A stretch of DNA of 32,273 bases from an uncultured Bacilli bacterium (GTDB taxonomy: Bacteria; Bacillota_I; Bacilli_A; RF39; UBA660), in the NCBI GenBank assembly GCA_934087515.1, contig CAKOIY010000007.1:1-32273 (forward strand), read 5' to 3'. The position numbers and the translations under genes were made by a program. Numbering within the stretch: position 1 is the first letter of the stretch; the number at the start of each line of letters is the position of its first letter. The notes under the pieces were generated by a model. That model was not told where the DNA came from and made no database searches. It saw only the letters and a list, made by a program, of their open reading frames with translations. Shown here one piece after another: positions 17,123-25,459 of the stretch.

Positions 17123-17764
17123 TTAAATCAAGTCATTCTTTATCTTAGGCATCTTATTAGCAAATAATACTTTATTAAAAGCTTCAATATTCTGTTCTTT
17201 ACATAATTCCCCATATTTATCATCCCAAGACAACCTATATGAATCATTATAATCTAGTTCCAACAATTTTACATACTTATCTATAACAACCTCAGGATTA
17301 TCAATTTCCTTCTTAGCTTCTATCTCTAAAGCCAAACCAAAAGGATATTCATCTAACACTATTTCTATTTCACCATTAAAAAATACTGTTCTATATCGTT
17401 CATAAACCTCTACCTCTTTCATATGTAATACATCATTAACTAAAAATATCAAATTATCATATTCCTCTGGTTTTATTGTAATTTCAACTTCTTCCTCTTT
17501 ATTAACATTACTCTCAGTAGTACTAGGAAGTCTACGTTTCCAACTAAGCATACATTTACTACTATCATCAACCACAGTTTTACGTATTCTAAAACGCCCA
17601 TCAACTTTCTTTGAATAAAAACTCATACTTTCAGAAGGATAATCATATTGAGAAGTAATTTCATACTTTTTCCCTCCATAACTCAAACCTTCAATATTCT
17701 TTAATTTTTCTAATTTATTATCATATTCTTCAATTGGATAATAAAATCTAATTTCATATTCCAT
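17123..17764 (-). CDS. CYTH domain protein
   Basis: 213 residues with the CYTH (CyaB/thiamine triphosphatase) pattern: the N-terminal EYEIRF strand in place of the usual ExExK, RFRIRK near residue 77, a LSWKRR strand, an EEEVEITI strand, EVYERYRTVFF, and EIVLDEYP...ALEIEAK with the acidic metal-binding residues. Family members act on triphosphate-containing substrates within a beta tunnel (triphosphatases, some adenylate cyclases). The substrate cannot be told, and the N-terminal EIEIK signature is degenerate. ATG follows AGGAGG. It is divergent from the HExxH protein at 17915. Confidence 0.8.
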   Translation of the reverse strand: MEYEIRFYYPIEEYDNKLEKLKNIEGLSYGGKKYEITSQYDYPSESMSFYSKKVDGRFRIRKTVVDDSSKCMLSWKRRLPSTTESNVNKEEEVEITIKPEEYDNLIFLVNDVLHMKEVEVYERYRTVFFNGEIEIVLDEYPFGLALEIEAKKEIDNPEVVIDKYVKLLELDYNDSYRLSWDDKYGELCKEQNIEAFNKVLFANKMPKIKNDLI

Positions 17765-17890
17765 TAATTAATCCTCCTTCTTTAATAATTTTAATAACAT
17801 AACCCACTTACATAATTACTAATTAACGTATAATTACAATATTATTATATCTAAAATAATATCTATATGCAAAAACTTATATTAACATGT

Positions 17891-17896
17891 TATAAT
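17891..17896 (+). promoter_or_regulatory. Extended -10 promoter of the HExxH gene
   Basis: TGTTATAAT (TGn extended -10) sits six bases before the GAGGTG ribosome binding site; no -35 is evident. The implied leader is about 12 bases. Confidence 0.45.
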
Positions 17897-17914
17897 TATA
17901 AAGAGGTGAATAAA

Positions 17915-18670
17915 ATGCCACAAGTAATATTCAAAAAAATGAGTTTAGAAGACAATATTAAATTTATTAAAACAATTATAAATGATAAAAACAATTACAT
18001 AGACATATATCAAAAAACCATTTCTCTATTTCCAGAACTTACTAATATTAAAAATGAATCAGAAATAACAGAAATAGTAACAAAATACTACAACAATAAT
18101 ATTAACAATCTAGAATATGATGTAAAAAAATATAACAAAAATTGGAATAAATATAACAATAACTTTTTTCAAGAATTAACTAAATATTTAGAAATAAAAT
18201 GGCCATCCAATCACAATATTATTGAAGCAACAGTAGGAATAATACCAGTATGTCCAAGATATTTAAAAAACTTCACTTTTTCATTACACGATGGAATAAA
18301 AAATGAATTTTTAATAGAAACATGTGCCCATGAATTATGTCATTTCCTTTGGTTCGAAAAATGGAAAGAATTATATCCAAACTGTCCAAAAAATGAATTT
18401 GAATCACCACATATTCCATGGATATATAGTGAAATGGTTGTAGACCCAATATTAAACTCTAAAAATCTACAAAAAGTATTTGACAATCAAAAACACAAAT
18501 ACGCCTATGACTCTTTTTATGAAATAGAATATAACAATGAAAACATAATGAATAAATTAAACGAAATATATCAAAGCCCCTTATCAATAGAAGATAAAAT
18601 AAAAACAGGTTATCAATATATTTCGAATTACTTTAACAAAGAAAAAGAATCTATAACAAAAACACGATAG
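17915..18670 (+). CDS. Putative zinc-dependent peptidase with HExxH motif
   Basis: 251 residues from the ATG at 17915, which has GAGGTG upstream; the open frame extends further up but without a start signal. His139-Glu140-Leu-Cys-His143 (CAHELCHFLWF) is a zinc-metallopeptidase motif, and Glu173 in SEMVVDPIL could be the third ligand about 30 residues later. There is no signal peptide or membrane segment, so it is probably cytosolic. I do not recognise the family, and activity is inferred from the motif only. It is a lone rightward gene with A-rich codons and no obvious terminator. Confidence 0.65.
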   Translation: MPQVIFKKMSLEDNIKFIKTIINDKNNYIDIYQKTISLFPELTNIKNESEITEIVTKYYNNNINNLEYDVKKYNKNWNKYNNNFFQELTKYLEIKWPSNHNIIEATVGIIPVCPRYLKNFTFSLHDGIKNEFLIETCAHELCHFLWFEKWKELYPNCPKNEFESPHIPWIYSEMVVDPILNSKNLQKVFDNQKHKYAYDSFYEIEYNNENIMNKLNEIYQSPLSIEDKIKTGYQYISNYFNKEKESITKTR

Positions 18671-18854
18671 TCATAAAATCTCCATACATAACTAAATGAT
18701 ATGATACAAAAAACATACTTGATGTCAACTTCACAGTTATTATTAATGATACTATTTATTGTCCTTTTTTTATTATTACACTAAACATCAAATAATATAT
18801 AAGACATTCTAAGAATATAATAAAATTCACAAATTGTAAATTCTTTTAATATCA

Positions 18855-18879
18855 CAAAAAAGAGCAAAACTATTGCTCT
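18855..18879 (-). terminator. Terminator of the heat-shock operon, overlapping the dnaJ stop
   Basis: On the minus strand AGAGCAA, loop TAGTT, TTGCTCT then TTTTTT: a perfect 7-bp stem. The dnaJ stop codon TAG is in the loop, so the 5' arm is coding. Confidence 0.88.
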
Positions 18880-20000
18880 ACAAATTTATTATATTTATCA
18901 ATAACTTTATCAGATAAATCTGTTTCATTTAATTTTTCAATTAATTTCTTTTGTTCACGAGAAAGCTTTTTAGGAGTAATAACTTTTAAAACAACATAAA
19001 AATCTCCATGATTATGATAATTAACATCTTTTATACCCTTACCTCTTAATCTATGCTTATCTCCTGAATTAGATCCAGCAGGAATAGTAAGAGTAACAAC
19101 ATCTCTTAAAAGTTTTACATCCTTTTTAGTTCCCATTATAGCTTCAGTAATAGTAATAGGAAGTTCTAAATAAACATCATTTCCATCTCTTTCATAAAAA
19201 TCATGTTCTTTAACTTTAAACTCAATATATAAATCCCCATTAGGACCCCCATTCGGAGACGCTTCTCCCATATCAGAAAGTCTAATTCTATTACCAGTAT
19301 CAACACCTTCTGGAACCTTAACATCTACTTCTTTAACAACTTTAACTCTTCCTTTACCACGACATTTAGAACAAACTTTATCATACACAACACCTTCACC
19401 ATTACATCTAGTACAAGTAGTCTTTGTTAAAAAACTACCAAATATTGTATTTTGTGTTCCAGTAATAGTACCACTACCATGACACTCATCACAAGTATGT
19501 TCACCAAAACCACCTTTTCCTTTACATTCACTACATTTCTCAGTAGTAGTAATCTCAATCTCCTTAACCGCACCTAATGCAGCCTCCATAAAAGATATTT
19601 CCATTACTAAAAGGCTATCATTTCCTCTAGTCTTTCTCCTAGAACCACCACGAGAAGATGAAGAATAAGAAAACGAACTAGCTCCTCCACCAAACATATT
19701 ATCAAAAATATCAGACAAATCAGAAAAATCAAATCCAGAAAAATCAAATCCTCCGGCTCCAGCTCCTCCAGCAGAACCATCAAATGCAGCATGCCCAAAT
19801 TTATCATATTGAGCTCTTCTTTTCTCATCAGATAAAACTGCATAAGCCTCTTGAATTTCCTTAAACTTTTCCTCAGCACCACTATCTTTGTTAACATCTG
19901 GATGATATTTCTTTGCTAAACGTCTAAAAGCAAGTTTAATTTCCTTCTCATCAGCATTCTTATCAACGCCAAGAACCTCATAATAATCGCGTTTTGCCAT
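18870..20000 (-). CDS. dnaJ: Chaperone DnaJ (Hsp40)
   Basis: Co-chaperone that stimulates DnaK ATPase and delivers substrates. A full-length type I protein of 376 residues. The J domain has HPD at 33-35. A Gly/Phe-rich region (about 70-110) is followed by a Ser-rich stretch. Four CxxCxGxG zinc-binding repeats start at Cys156, Cys170, Cys196 and Cys210. The C-terminal substrate-binding domain ends normally. ATG follows GAGGTAG. It is the last gene of the operon, separated from dnaK by pepF, which is not the usual order. Confidence 0.98.
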   Translation of the reverse strand: MAKRDYYEVLGVDKNADEKEIKLAFRRLAKKYHPDVNKDSGAEEKFKEIQEAYAVLSDEKRRAQYDKFGHAAFDGSAGGAGAGGFDFSGFDFSDLSDIFDNMFGGGASSFSYSSSSRGGSRRKTRGNDSLLVMEISFMEAALGAVKEIEITTTEKCSECKGKGGFGEHTCDECHGSGTITGTQNTIFGSFLTKTTCTRCNGEGVVYDKVCSKCRGKGRVKVVKEVDVKVPEGVDTGNRIRLSDMGEASPNGGPNGDLYIEFKVKEHDFYERDGNDVYLELPITITEAIMGTKKDVKLLRDVVTLTIPAGSNSGDKHRLRGKGIKDVNYHNHGDFYVVLKVITPKKLSREQKKLIEKLNETDLSDKVIDKYNKFVEQ

Positions 20001-20013
20001 AACTACCTCTTCC

Positions 20014-21804
20014 TTACTTCATTATTTCTTCAAACTCTTTCAAAGTTTCCCTAAACATATCAAGAGCCTTATCTATTGTATCATCATTTTCTATGTCAAT
20101 ATCAACTTTCTTAAGTATTTCAAGTGGATAATCACTACCACCACTTGCTAAAAACTTCATATAATTATCAAGAGCACCCTCTTTTCCACTCAAAATATCA
20201 CTAACTATTCTAGAAGCAACAGATATACCAGTAGCATACTTATATACATAAAAACTAGTATAAAAATGTGGAATTCTAGCCCATTCAAACTTAATCAAAT
20301 CATCACTAATAGCCTCATCAGTAAAATACTTCTTATTTAACTTTAAATAAGTATTACAAAGAAGTTCATCAGTTAAAACCTCCCCATTTGCCTCCAAGTC
20401 ATGAATCATAAGTTCAAATTCTGCAAACATAGTTTGTCTAACCAAAGTAGTCCTAAAATTTTCAAGTAAATTATTCAAATAATAAGCTTTTTCTTCCTTA
20501 CTTTCAGCATGCAAACTACAATACTTATTAAGAAGAATCTCATTAACAGTCGAAGCAATCTCTGCTAAAAATATAGGATACCCATGATCATGATAATCTT
20601 GATACTTAGTAGAATATAAACTATGCATAGAATGTCCAAGTTCATGTGCTATAGTAGAAACATCATAAAATTTACCCTCAAAATTAAGTAACACATAAGG
20701 TAAAGTATCATAACATCCCCATGAATAAGCACCACTTCTCTTATTTAAATTATTATAAACATCTATACAATTACTATCAAAAAGACCTTTTAAATCATTA
20801 ATATATACCTCTCCAAGAGGCTCTAACGCCTTTAAAACAAGATCCTTTGCTTCCTCAAAAGTGTAATTCCTACTTATATTCTTAACAAGAGGAGCATAAA
20901 CATCATACATATGAACATCAAGAATACCAAGAATATCCTTTCTAACCCTCATATATTCCTTCATAATATCTAAATTATTATGTACCTTCCCAATCAAAGA
21001 AGTATATAACTTTCTATCAATATTATCACTATACAAAGACATCTCAAGAGGACTATTATATTTTCTAGTATTAGAAACAAAGAAATTACTCTTTACATTA
21101 CCACGAAGTAAAGAAGCAAAAGTATTCTTATAATTACTATATGATTTATATAAACTTTCAAATGCCTCTTTTCTTACATTTCTATCCTCACTTTTTAAAT
21201 AATTAGAATAATTACTATTATTAAGCACTACTTTATTACCATTTTCATCAGTTATATCATCAAACTTCAAATTAACATCATCAAGTACCCTAAAAGTATT
21301 TTCAGGGTTAGATAAAACCTCTCCTAAACGAGCCATCATTTCCTCTTGTTCCAAAGGAAGTATATGCCTCTTTTCCCTAAATAAATCCTCAAACATAAAA
21401 CTATATTTTTCTAAAGATTCATTACCAGCAATAAACTCCTTAATTTTATCATAATCAGCACTTAACACCTCTGGAGTATAAAAAGCAAGTTTTTCAGACA
21501 CCTCATCTGCAAACTTATCAACAATTCCCATTAATGATTCGTTTTCTGAAACACCTTTATCTTCATCAAACTTCATATGAGAATAAACAATTAACTTATC
21601 AAGAATTCTAGCAAGAGCAAAATAATCATCTGTAGCCTTAAGAAGCATATCACTACTACTAGTAATCTTACCCTTATATTTCAAATAATCATCTACCATA
21701 GTCTTCAACTTCTTGATATCAGCCTTTACCTCATCACTACTACTATACACCTTAGATAAATCCCACTTATACTTATCACTTATCTCTTTTCTTTGTTTTG
21801 ACAT
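20014..21804 (-). CDS. pepF: Oligoendopeptidase F (M3 family zinc peptidase)
   Basis: A 596-residue cytosolic metallopeptidase that cleaves short peptides. The zinc site is H387-E-L-G-H391 in STIAHELGHSMH, with the third ligand Glu415 in LAEIAST, as in M3B enzymes. Length and the N-terminal helical part fit PepF. It sits between dnaK and dnaJ, 61 bases after dnaK and 13 before dnaJ, so it should be co-transcribed with the chaperones and be heat-inducible through HrcA. That is inference, but it makes sense for a peptidase clearing peptides after proteolysis. Confidence 0.95.
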   Translation of the reverse strand: MSKQRKEISDKYKWDLSKVYSSSDEVKADIKKLKTMVDDYLKYKGKITSSSDMLLKATDDYFALARILDKLIVYSHMKFDEDKGVSENESLMGIVDKFADEVSEKLAFYTPEVLSADYDKIKEFIAGNESLEKYSFMFEDLFREKRHILPLEQEEMMARLGEVLSNPENTFRVLDDVNLKFDDITDENGNKVVLNNSNYSNYLKSEDRNVRKEAFESLYKSYSNYKNTFASLLRGNVKSNFFVSNTRKYNSPLEMSLYSDNIDRKLYTSLIGKVHNNLDIMKEYMRVRKDILGILDVHMYDVYAPLVKNISRNYTFEEAKDLVLKALEPLGEVYINDLKGLFDSNCIDVYNNLNKRSGAYSWGCYDTLPYVLLNFEGKFYDVSTIAHELGHSMHSLYSTKYQDYHDHGYPIFLAEIASTVNEILLNKYCSLHAESKEEKAYYLNNLLENFRTTLVRQTMFAEFELMIHDLEANGEVLTDELLCNTYLKLNKKYFTDEAISDDLIKFEWARIPHFYTSFYVYKYATGISVASRIVSDILSGKEGALDNYMKFLASGGSDYPLEILKKVDIDIENDDTIDKALDMFRETLKEFEEIMK

Positions 21805-21835
21805 AGTTTCTCCTTTTATTATTTATTTATATTAG

Positions 21836-21858
21836 AAGCCTTACAAAATGTAAGGCTT
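21836..21858 (-). promoter_or_regulatory. Strong hairpin between dnaK and pepF
   Basis: On the minus strand AAGCCTTACA, a 3-base loop, TGTAAGGCTT: a perfect 10-bp stem seven bases after the dnaK stop. It is not followed by a T run (TCTAATATAAATAA), so full termination is unlikely. It could block 3'-5' decay, mark a processing site, or cause partial termination, leaving dnaK mRNA more abundant than pepF-dnaJ. Confidence 0.7.
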
Positions 21859-21865
21859 ACTACTA

Positions 21866-23680
21866 TTATTTTTCTTCAAAATCCGCTTCTTTTACATCAT
21901 CATTTTTAGGTTCTTCTTGTTTATTTTCACTTGCTTCAGCATTTTCTTTATTAGCTTGTTCATAAACTTTAGCAGCTAATTTATATGTAACTTCTTGTAA
22001 CTCTTCACGTTTTTTATTTATATCTTCAACATCTTTCTTTTCAATAGCATCTTTTAAAGCTTTAATTTTTTCTTCTGCTTCAGACTTTTCACTATCAGAA
22101 ATCTTATCTCCAAGATCCTTAATAGCCTTTTCAGTTTGGAATACCATAGCTTCTGCTTCATTTATAGCATCTGCTTCAGCTTTTTTCTTTTCATCAGCAT
22201 CACGATTAGCTTCTGCTTCTTTCATCATCTTATCAATTTCTTCTTCAGAAAGTGAAGTATTAGATGTAATTGTAATAGATTGTTCCTTATTAGTTCCAAG
22301 ATCCTTAGCAGTAACATTAACTATACCATTAGCATCAATATCAAACTTAACTTCAATTTGAGGAACTCCTCTAGGTGCAGGTGGTATATTAGTAAGTTGA
22401 AATCTACCAAGTGTTTTATTATCCACAGCCATAGGTCTTTCACCTTGAAGAACATGAATATCTACAGCAGGTTGATTATCAGCAGCAGTACTAAATACTT
22501 GACTCTTACTAGTTGGAATTGTTGTATTTCTTGGAATAAGTGTAGTCATAACATTACCAAGAGTTTCAATACCAAGTGAAAGTGGTGTAACATCAAGAAG
22601 TACTATATCATTAACATCACCAGTAAGTACCCCACCTTGAATAGCAGCACCCATAGCAACTACTTCATCTGGGTTAACTGATTTATTAGGTTCTTTTCCA
22701 AGTTCATTCTTAATTAAATCTTGAACCATTGGAATACGAGTAGAACCACCAACTAAAATAACTTGATCAATATCTTCTTTCTTCATACCAGCATCTTTCA
22801 AAGCATTTCTAACTGGAGTTAAAGTAGATTTAACTAAATCTCCTACTAAAGATTCAAACTTAGCACGAGTAAGTGTCATATCTAAATGAAGTGGTCCATC
22901 TGCTCCTTGAGTTATAAATGGACAAGAAATTTGTGTTGTAGTAACACCAGACAAATCCTTCTTAGCCTTTTCAGCAGCTTCCTTAAGACGTTGCATAGCC
23001 ATTTTATCTTTAGATAAATCAATACCATTACTCTTCTTAAACTCATCAACTAAATACTTAATAATAACTTCATCAAAGTCATCACCACCTAAATGGTTAT
23101 TACCATTAGTAGCCTTAACTTCAAATACACCTTCACCAAGTTCTAGAATAGAAACATCAAATGTTCCACCACCTAAGTCATAAACAAGAATAGTTTGCAT
23201 TTTATCTTGTTTATCCAAACCATAAGCAAGTGATGCAGCAGTAGGTTCATTAATAATTCTTTCAACTTCAAGACCAGCAATCTTACCAGCATTCTTAGTA
23301 GCTTGACGTTGTGCATCATTAAAGTATGCAGGAACAGTAATAACTGCCTTTGTTACTTTTTCACCTAAATAAGCTTCTGCACTATTCTTAAGATCACCAA
23401 GAATCATTGCACTAATTTCTTCTGGACTATATTTCTTACCATCAAGCTCAACCTTTTCCTTAGTACCCATAAGTCTCTTAATACTACGACAAGTATTAGG
23501 ATTAGTTTCAGCTTGACGCTTAGCAACATCTCCAACTAACTTTTCTTCATTTTTAAACGCTACAATTGAAGGTGTAGTTCTATTACCTTCTGGATTGGGA
23601 ATAACTTTAGCTTCCCCAGCTTCTAACACTGCGACACAACTATTAGTTGTACCTAAGTCTATACCTATAATTTTACTCAT
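21866..23680 (-). CDS. dnaK: Chaperone DnaK (Hsp70)
   Basis: ATP-dependent chaperone of 604 residues. GIDLGTTNSCVAV at the N terminus, VPAYFND, DLGGGTFDVSI and the VGGSTRIP region of the ATPase domain are intact, followed by the linker (DVTPLSLG) and the beta-sandwich and helical lid. The tail is acidic and ends in ADFEEK. The linker and lengths match Gram-positive DnaK. ATG follows GAAGGAGA. It lies 18 bases after grpE. Confidence 0.99.
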   Translation of the reverse strand: MSKIIGIDLGTTNSCVAVLEAGEAKVIPNPEGNRTTPSIVAFKNEEKLVGDVAKRQAETNPNTCRSIKRLMGTKEKVELDGKKYSPEEISAMILGDLKNSAEAYLGEKVTKAVITVPAYFNDAQRQATKNAGKIAGLEVERIINEPTAASLAYGLDKQDKMQTILVYDLGGGTFDVSILELGEGVFEVKATNGNNHLGGDDFDEVIIKYLVDEFKKSNGIDLSKDKMAMQRLKEAAEKAKKDLSGVTTTQISCPFITQGADGPLHLDMTLTRAKFESLVGDLVKSTLTPVRNALKDAGMKKEDIDQVILVGGSTRIPMVQDLIKNELGKEPNKSVNPDEVVAMGAAIQGGVLTGDVNDIVLLDVTPLSLGIETLGNVMTTLIPRNTTIPTSKSQVFSTAADNQPAVDIHVLQGERPMAVDNKTLGRFQLTNIPPAPRGVPQIEVKFDIDANGIVNVTAKDLGTNKEQSITITSNTSLSEEEIDKMMKEAEANRDADEKKKAEADAINEAEAMVFQTEKAIKDLGDKISDSEKSEAEEKIKALKDAIEKKDVEDINKKREELQEVTYKLAAKVYEQANKENAEASENKQEEPKNDDVKEADFEEK

Positions 23681-23698
23681 ATATATCTCCTTCTTTCT

Positions 23699-24244
23699 TT
23701 ACTCATTTATTATAACCATTGCAGGTCTTAAAATTTTGTCTTTATATGTATATCCCTTTTGATATACCTCAAGCACAATACCAGATTCCTTAGATTCATC
23801 TTTTCTCATAGTAACAGATTGATGAAACAAAGGATCAAACGGTTTTCCTAAAGCATCTATTTCCTTAACATCATTAGCCTTAAGTATATCAATAATCTGA
23901 TTATAAATTAACCTAAAACCATCAAGATATACCTTAACATCATCTAAAACATCCTCTTTATTAATAACCCTTTCAAAATTATCAAGAACAGGAAGCAAAG
24001 ACATCAAAATATCAGCATTTGAATACTTAAGAATATTAGATACTTCTTCATCCTTACGCTTACGATAATTAATAAGATCAGCCTTAGCCCTAAGAGTTTC
24101 CTCTTCAAAAGCCTTAAGCTTACTAACAAGTTCTAAAACCTCATCATTCTTCTTACTCTTTTTATCCTTTTTAGATTTCTTTTCATTAGAAACTTCAGAA
24201 ACATTTTCTACATCTTCATTAACATCTACATTATTCTTTTCCAT
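23699..24244 (-). CDS. grpE: Nucleotide exchange factor GrpE
   Basis: Releases ADP from DnaK. About 181 residues from ATG at 24244, which has GAGGAG upstream; GTG at 24250 would overlap that site. A charged, disordered N terminus (Lys/Glu-rich) leads into the long coiled-coil (from about residue 45) and the C-terminal beta domain, with DPLFHQSV and the closing GYTYKDKILRPAMVIINE typical of GrpE. It follows hrcA by 12 bases. Confidence 0.97.
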   Translation of the reverse strand: MEKNNVDVNEDVENVSEVSNEKKSKKDKKSKKNDEVLELVSKLKAFEEETLRAKADLINYRKRKDEEVSNILKYSNADILMSLLPVLDNFERVINKEDVLDDVKVYLDGFRLIYNQIIDILKANDVKEIDALGKPFDPLFHQSVTMRKDESKESGIVLEVYQKGYTYKDKILRPAMVIINE

Positions 24245-24256
24245 AAACACTCCTCA

Positions 24257-25246
24257 TCATTTTTTATCTAAATTCTCCTTAATATAATTTAAAAGAGAAA
24301 CAACCTTAGAATACTCCATTCTCTTAGGACCTATTATAGCAATAACACCCTCATCATCTTCAGTTTGATACTTTGTCTTTATAATTGTAACATCCTCATC
24401 AACATTAGACTCATTACCAATATATATATTAATATCTTTATCATCCAAAGAAGTAGACCTAATCAAAGTATCATCATCAAGCTTATTAAAAATCTTTTTA
24501 ATCTTTTCAACATTATTAAATTCAGGTTGATTTAAAATCTTATTTCTTCCAACAAAAGACACATCACTCTTCATAACAAAATCATTAAACACATCATAAA
24601 AAGCATTATATATAGTCTCATGTTGCTTAACATAACGATTAATAACAGGCTTAACTTCAAACTCAAGCTTTTCCTTAACCTCATTAATTGGAGTCCCAAC
24701 AATAAGTTTATTAATAAGTTCAGTACTCTTACTAATATCCTCTAAACTAACCCCCTCTATTCTAATCTGTTTATGTTCAATATGTCCCTTATCAGTTATA
24801 ATAATAGCAATTAACTTATCACTATCAAGAGGAAGAACTTCAACCTTCTTAAGTTTATTAGTACTTGAATCTGATCCCAAAACAACCGAAGTATAATCAG
24901 TAAGTTCTGATATAATCTCCAAACTCTTCTTCAAACAATCATTAATCTCAAGTTTATTATTATTGAAAATAGTCTGAAGTTTCAACATATCTTCACCAGT
25001 CATTTCCTTAGGTTTCATAAGATTATCAACATAATAACGATAACCATGTTCACTAGGAATTCTTCCAGAAGAAATATGTGTCTTCTCCAAATAACCAAGA
25101 TTCTCAAGTACTGACATTTCATTACGAACAGTCGCCGAAGAACAATTAAGTTCATTACATATAAGCTTAGAACCAACTGGAGTAACATTCTTAACATACT
25201 CTCTAATAATGATTTCCAAAACCCTTTCTTGTCTTGTCGTAAGCAT
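24257..25246 (-). CDS. hrcA: Heat-inducible transcription repressor HrcA
   Basis: Repressor of class I heat-shock genes that binds CIRCE. 329 residues from ATG at 25246, with AAGAGGTG upstream; the longer frame to 25267 would begin inside the CIRCE element. The N-terminal winged helix (TTRQERVLEIIIREYV, then an LNCSSATVRNEMSVLE segment and SSGRIPSEHGYRYYVD) is characteristic. The ligand/dimer domain follows. The gene ends TGA TGA, in the same frame as grpE, which rules out UGA as a sense codon here. First gene of the operon; autoregulation is expected from the two CIRCE sites. Confidence 0.97.
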   Translation of the reverse strand: MLTTRQERVLEIIIREYVKNVTPVGSKLICNELNCSSATVRNEMSVLENLGYLEKTHISSGRIPSEHGYRYYVDNLMKPKEMTGEDMLKLQTIFNNNKLEINDCLKKSLEIISELTDYTSVVLGSDSSTNKLKKVEVLPLDSDKLIAIIITDKGHIEHKQIRIEGVSLEDISKSTELINKLIVGTPINEVKEKLEFEVKPVINRYVKQHETIYNAFYDVFNDFVMKSDVSFVGRNKILNQPEFNNVEKIKKIFNKLDDDTLIRSTSLDDKDINIYIGNESNVDEDVTIIKTKYQTEDDEGVIAIIGPKRMEYSKVVSLLNYIKENLDKK

Positions 25247-25260
25247 ACAAAACACCTCTT

Positions 25261-25287
25261 CTAGCACAATTAATACTCAAGTGCTAA
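25261..25287 (-). promoter_or_regulatory. CIRCE operator, start-proximal copy
   Basis: CTAGCACAA, 9 bases, AAGTGCTAA on the plus strand. Against the TTAGCACTC-N9-GAGTGCTAA consensus the left arm matches 6/9 and the right arm 8/9. It covers the expected transcription start (near 25285) and lies before the hrcA ribosome binding site. Confidence 0.85.
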
Positions 25288-25291
25288 TACC

Positions 25292-25320
25292 ATTATAATA
25301 TTATGTATTAGCATTGTCAA
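25292..25320 (-). promoter_or_regulatory. Sigma-A promoter of the hrcA-grpE-dnaK-pepF-dnaJ operon
   Basis: On the minus strand TTGACA (25320-25315), exactly 17 bases, TATAAT (25297-25292): a consensus promoter. The -35 lies inside the upstream CIRCE and the start site inside the downstream CIRCE, so HrcA binding should block it. Confidence 0.93.
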
Positions 25321-25334
25321 TATATGAGTGCTAA
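25308..25334 (-). promoter_or_regulatory. CIRCE operator, promoter-distal copy
   Basis: TTAGCATTG, 9 bases, GAGTGCTAA: left arm 7/9 and right arm 9/9 to consensus. It covers the -35 hexamer of the heat-shock promoter. Confidence 0.9.
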
Positions 25335-25409
25335 TTTTTTGTTTTTTTTCATTGTAAAATAATAATGATTAAAAATACCAAAAAATATACAAAGAAATAA
25401 AAAAGTTCT

Positions 25410-25437
25410 TTTACAACTAAAACAAATGTATTATAAT
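25410..25437 (+). promoter_or_regulatory. Promoter of the bactofilin-like gene
   Basis: TTTACA, 16 bases, TATAAT, followed seven bases later by AGGAGG. It diverges from the heat-shock promoter about 90 bases away. The implied leader is about 16 bases. Confidence 0.6.
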
Positions 25438-25459
25438 TAAACAAAGGAGGATTATTATA

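Noticed and set aside
18671..18854. Gap between the HExxH gene and the dnaJ terminator
   Set aside because: No stable hairpin or open frame with a start signal could be supported.
24244..24259. Possibility that UGA codes for Trp in this genome, as in Mycoplasma
   Set aside because: hrcA ends in TGA TGA in frame with grpE, and the longer paralogue gene and the right-edge YhcG gene end in TGA in frame with the next gene; reading through would fuse separate proteins. Conserved genes use TGG for Trp.
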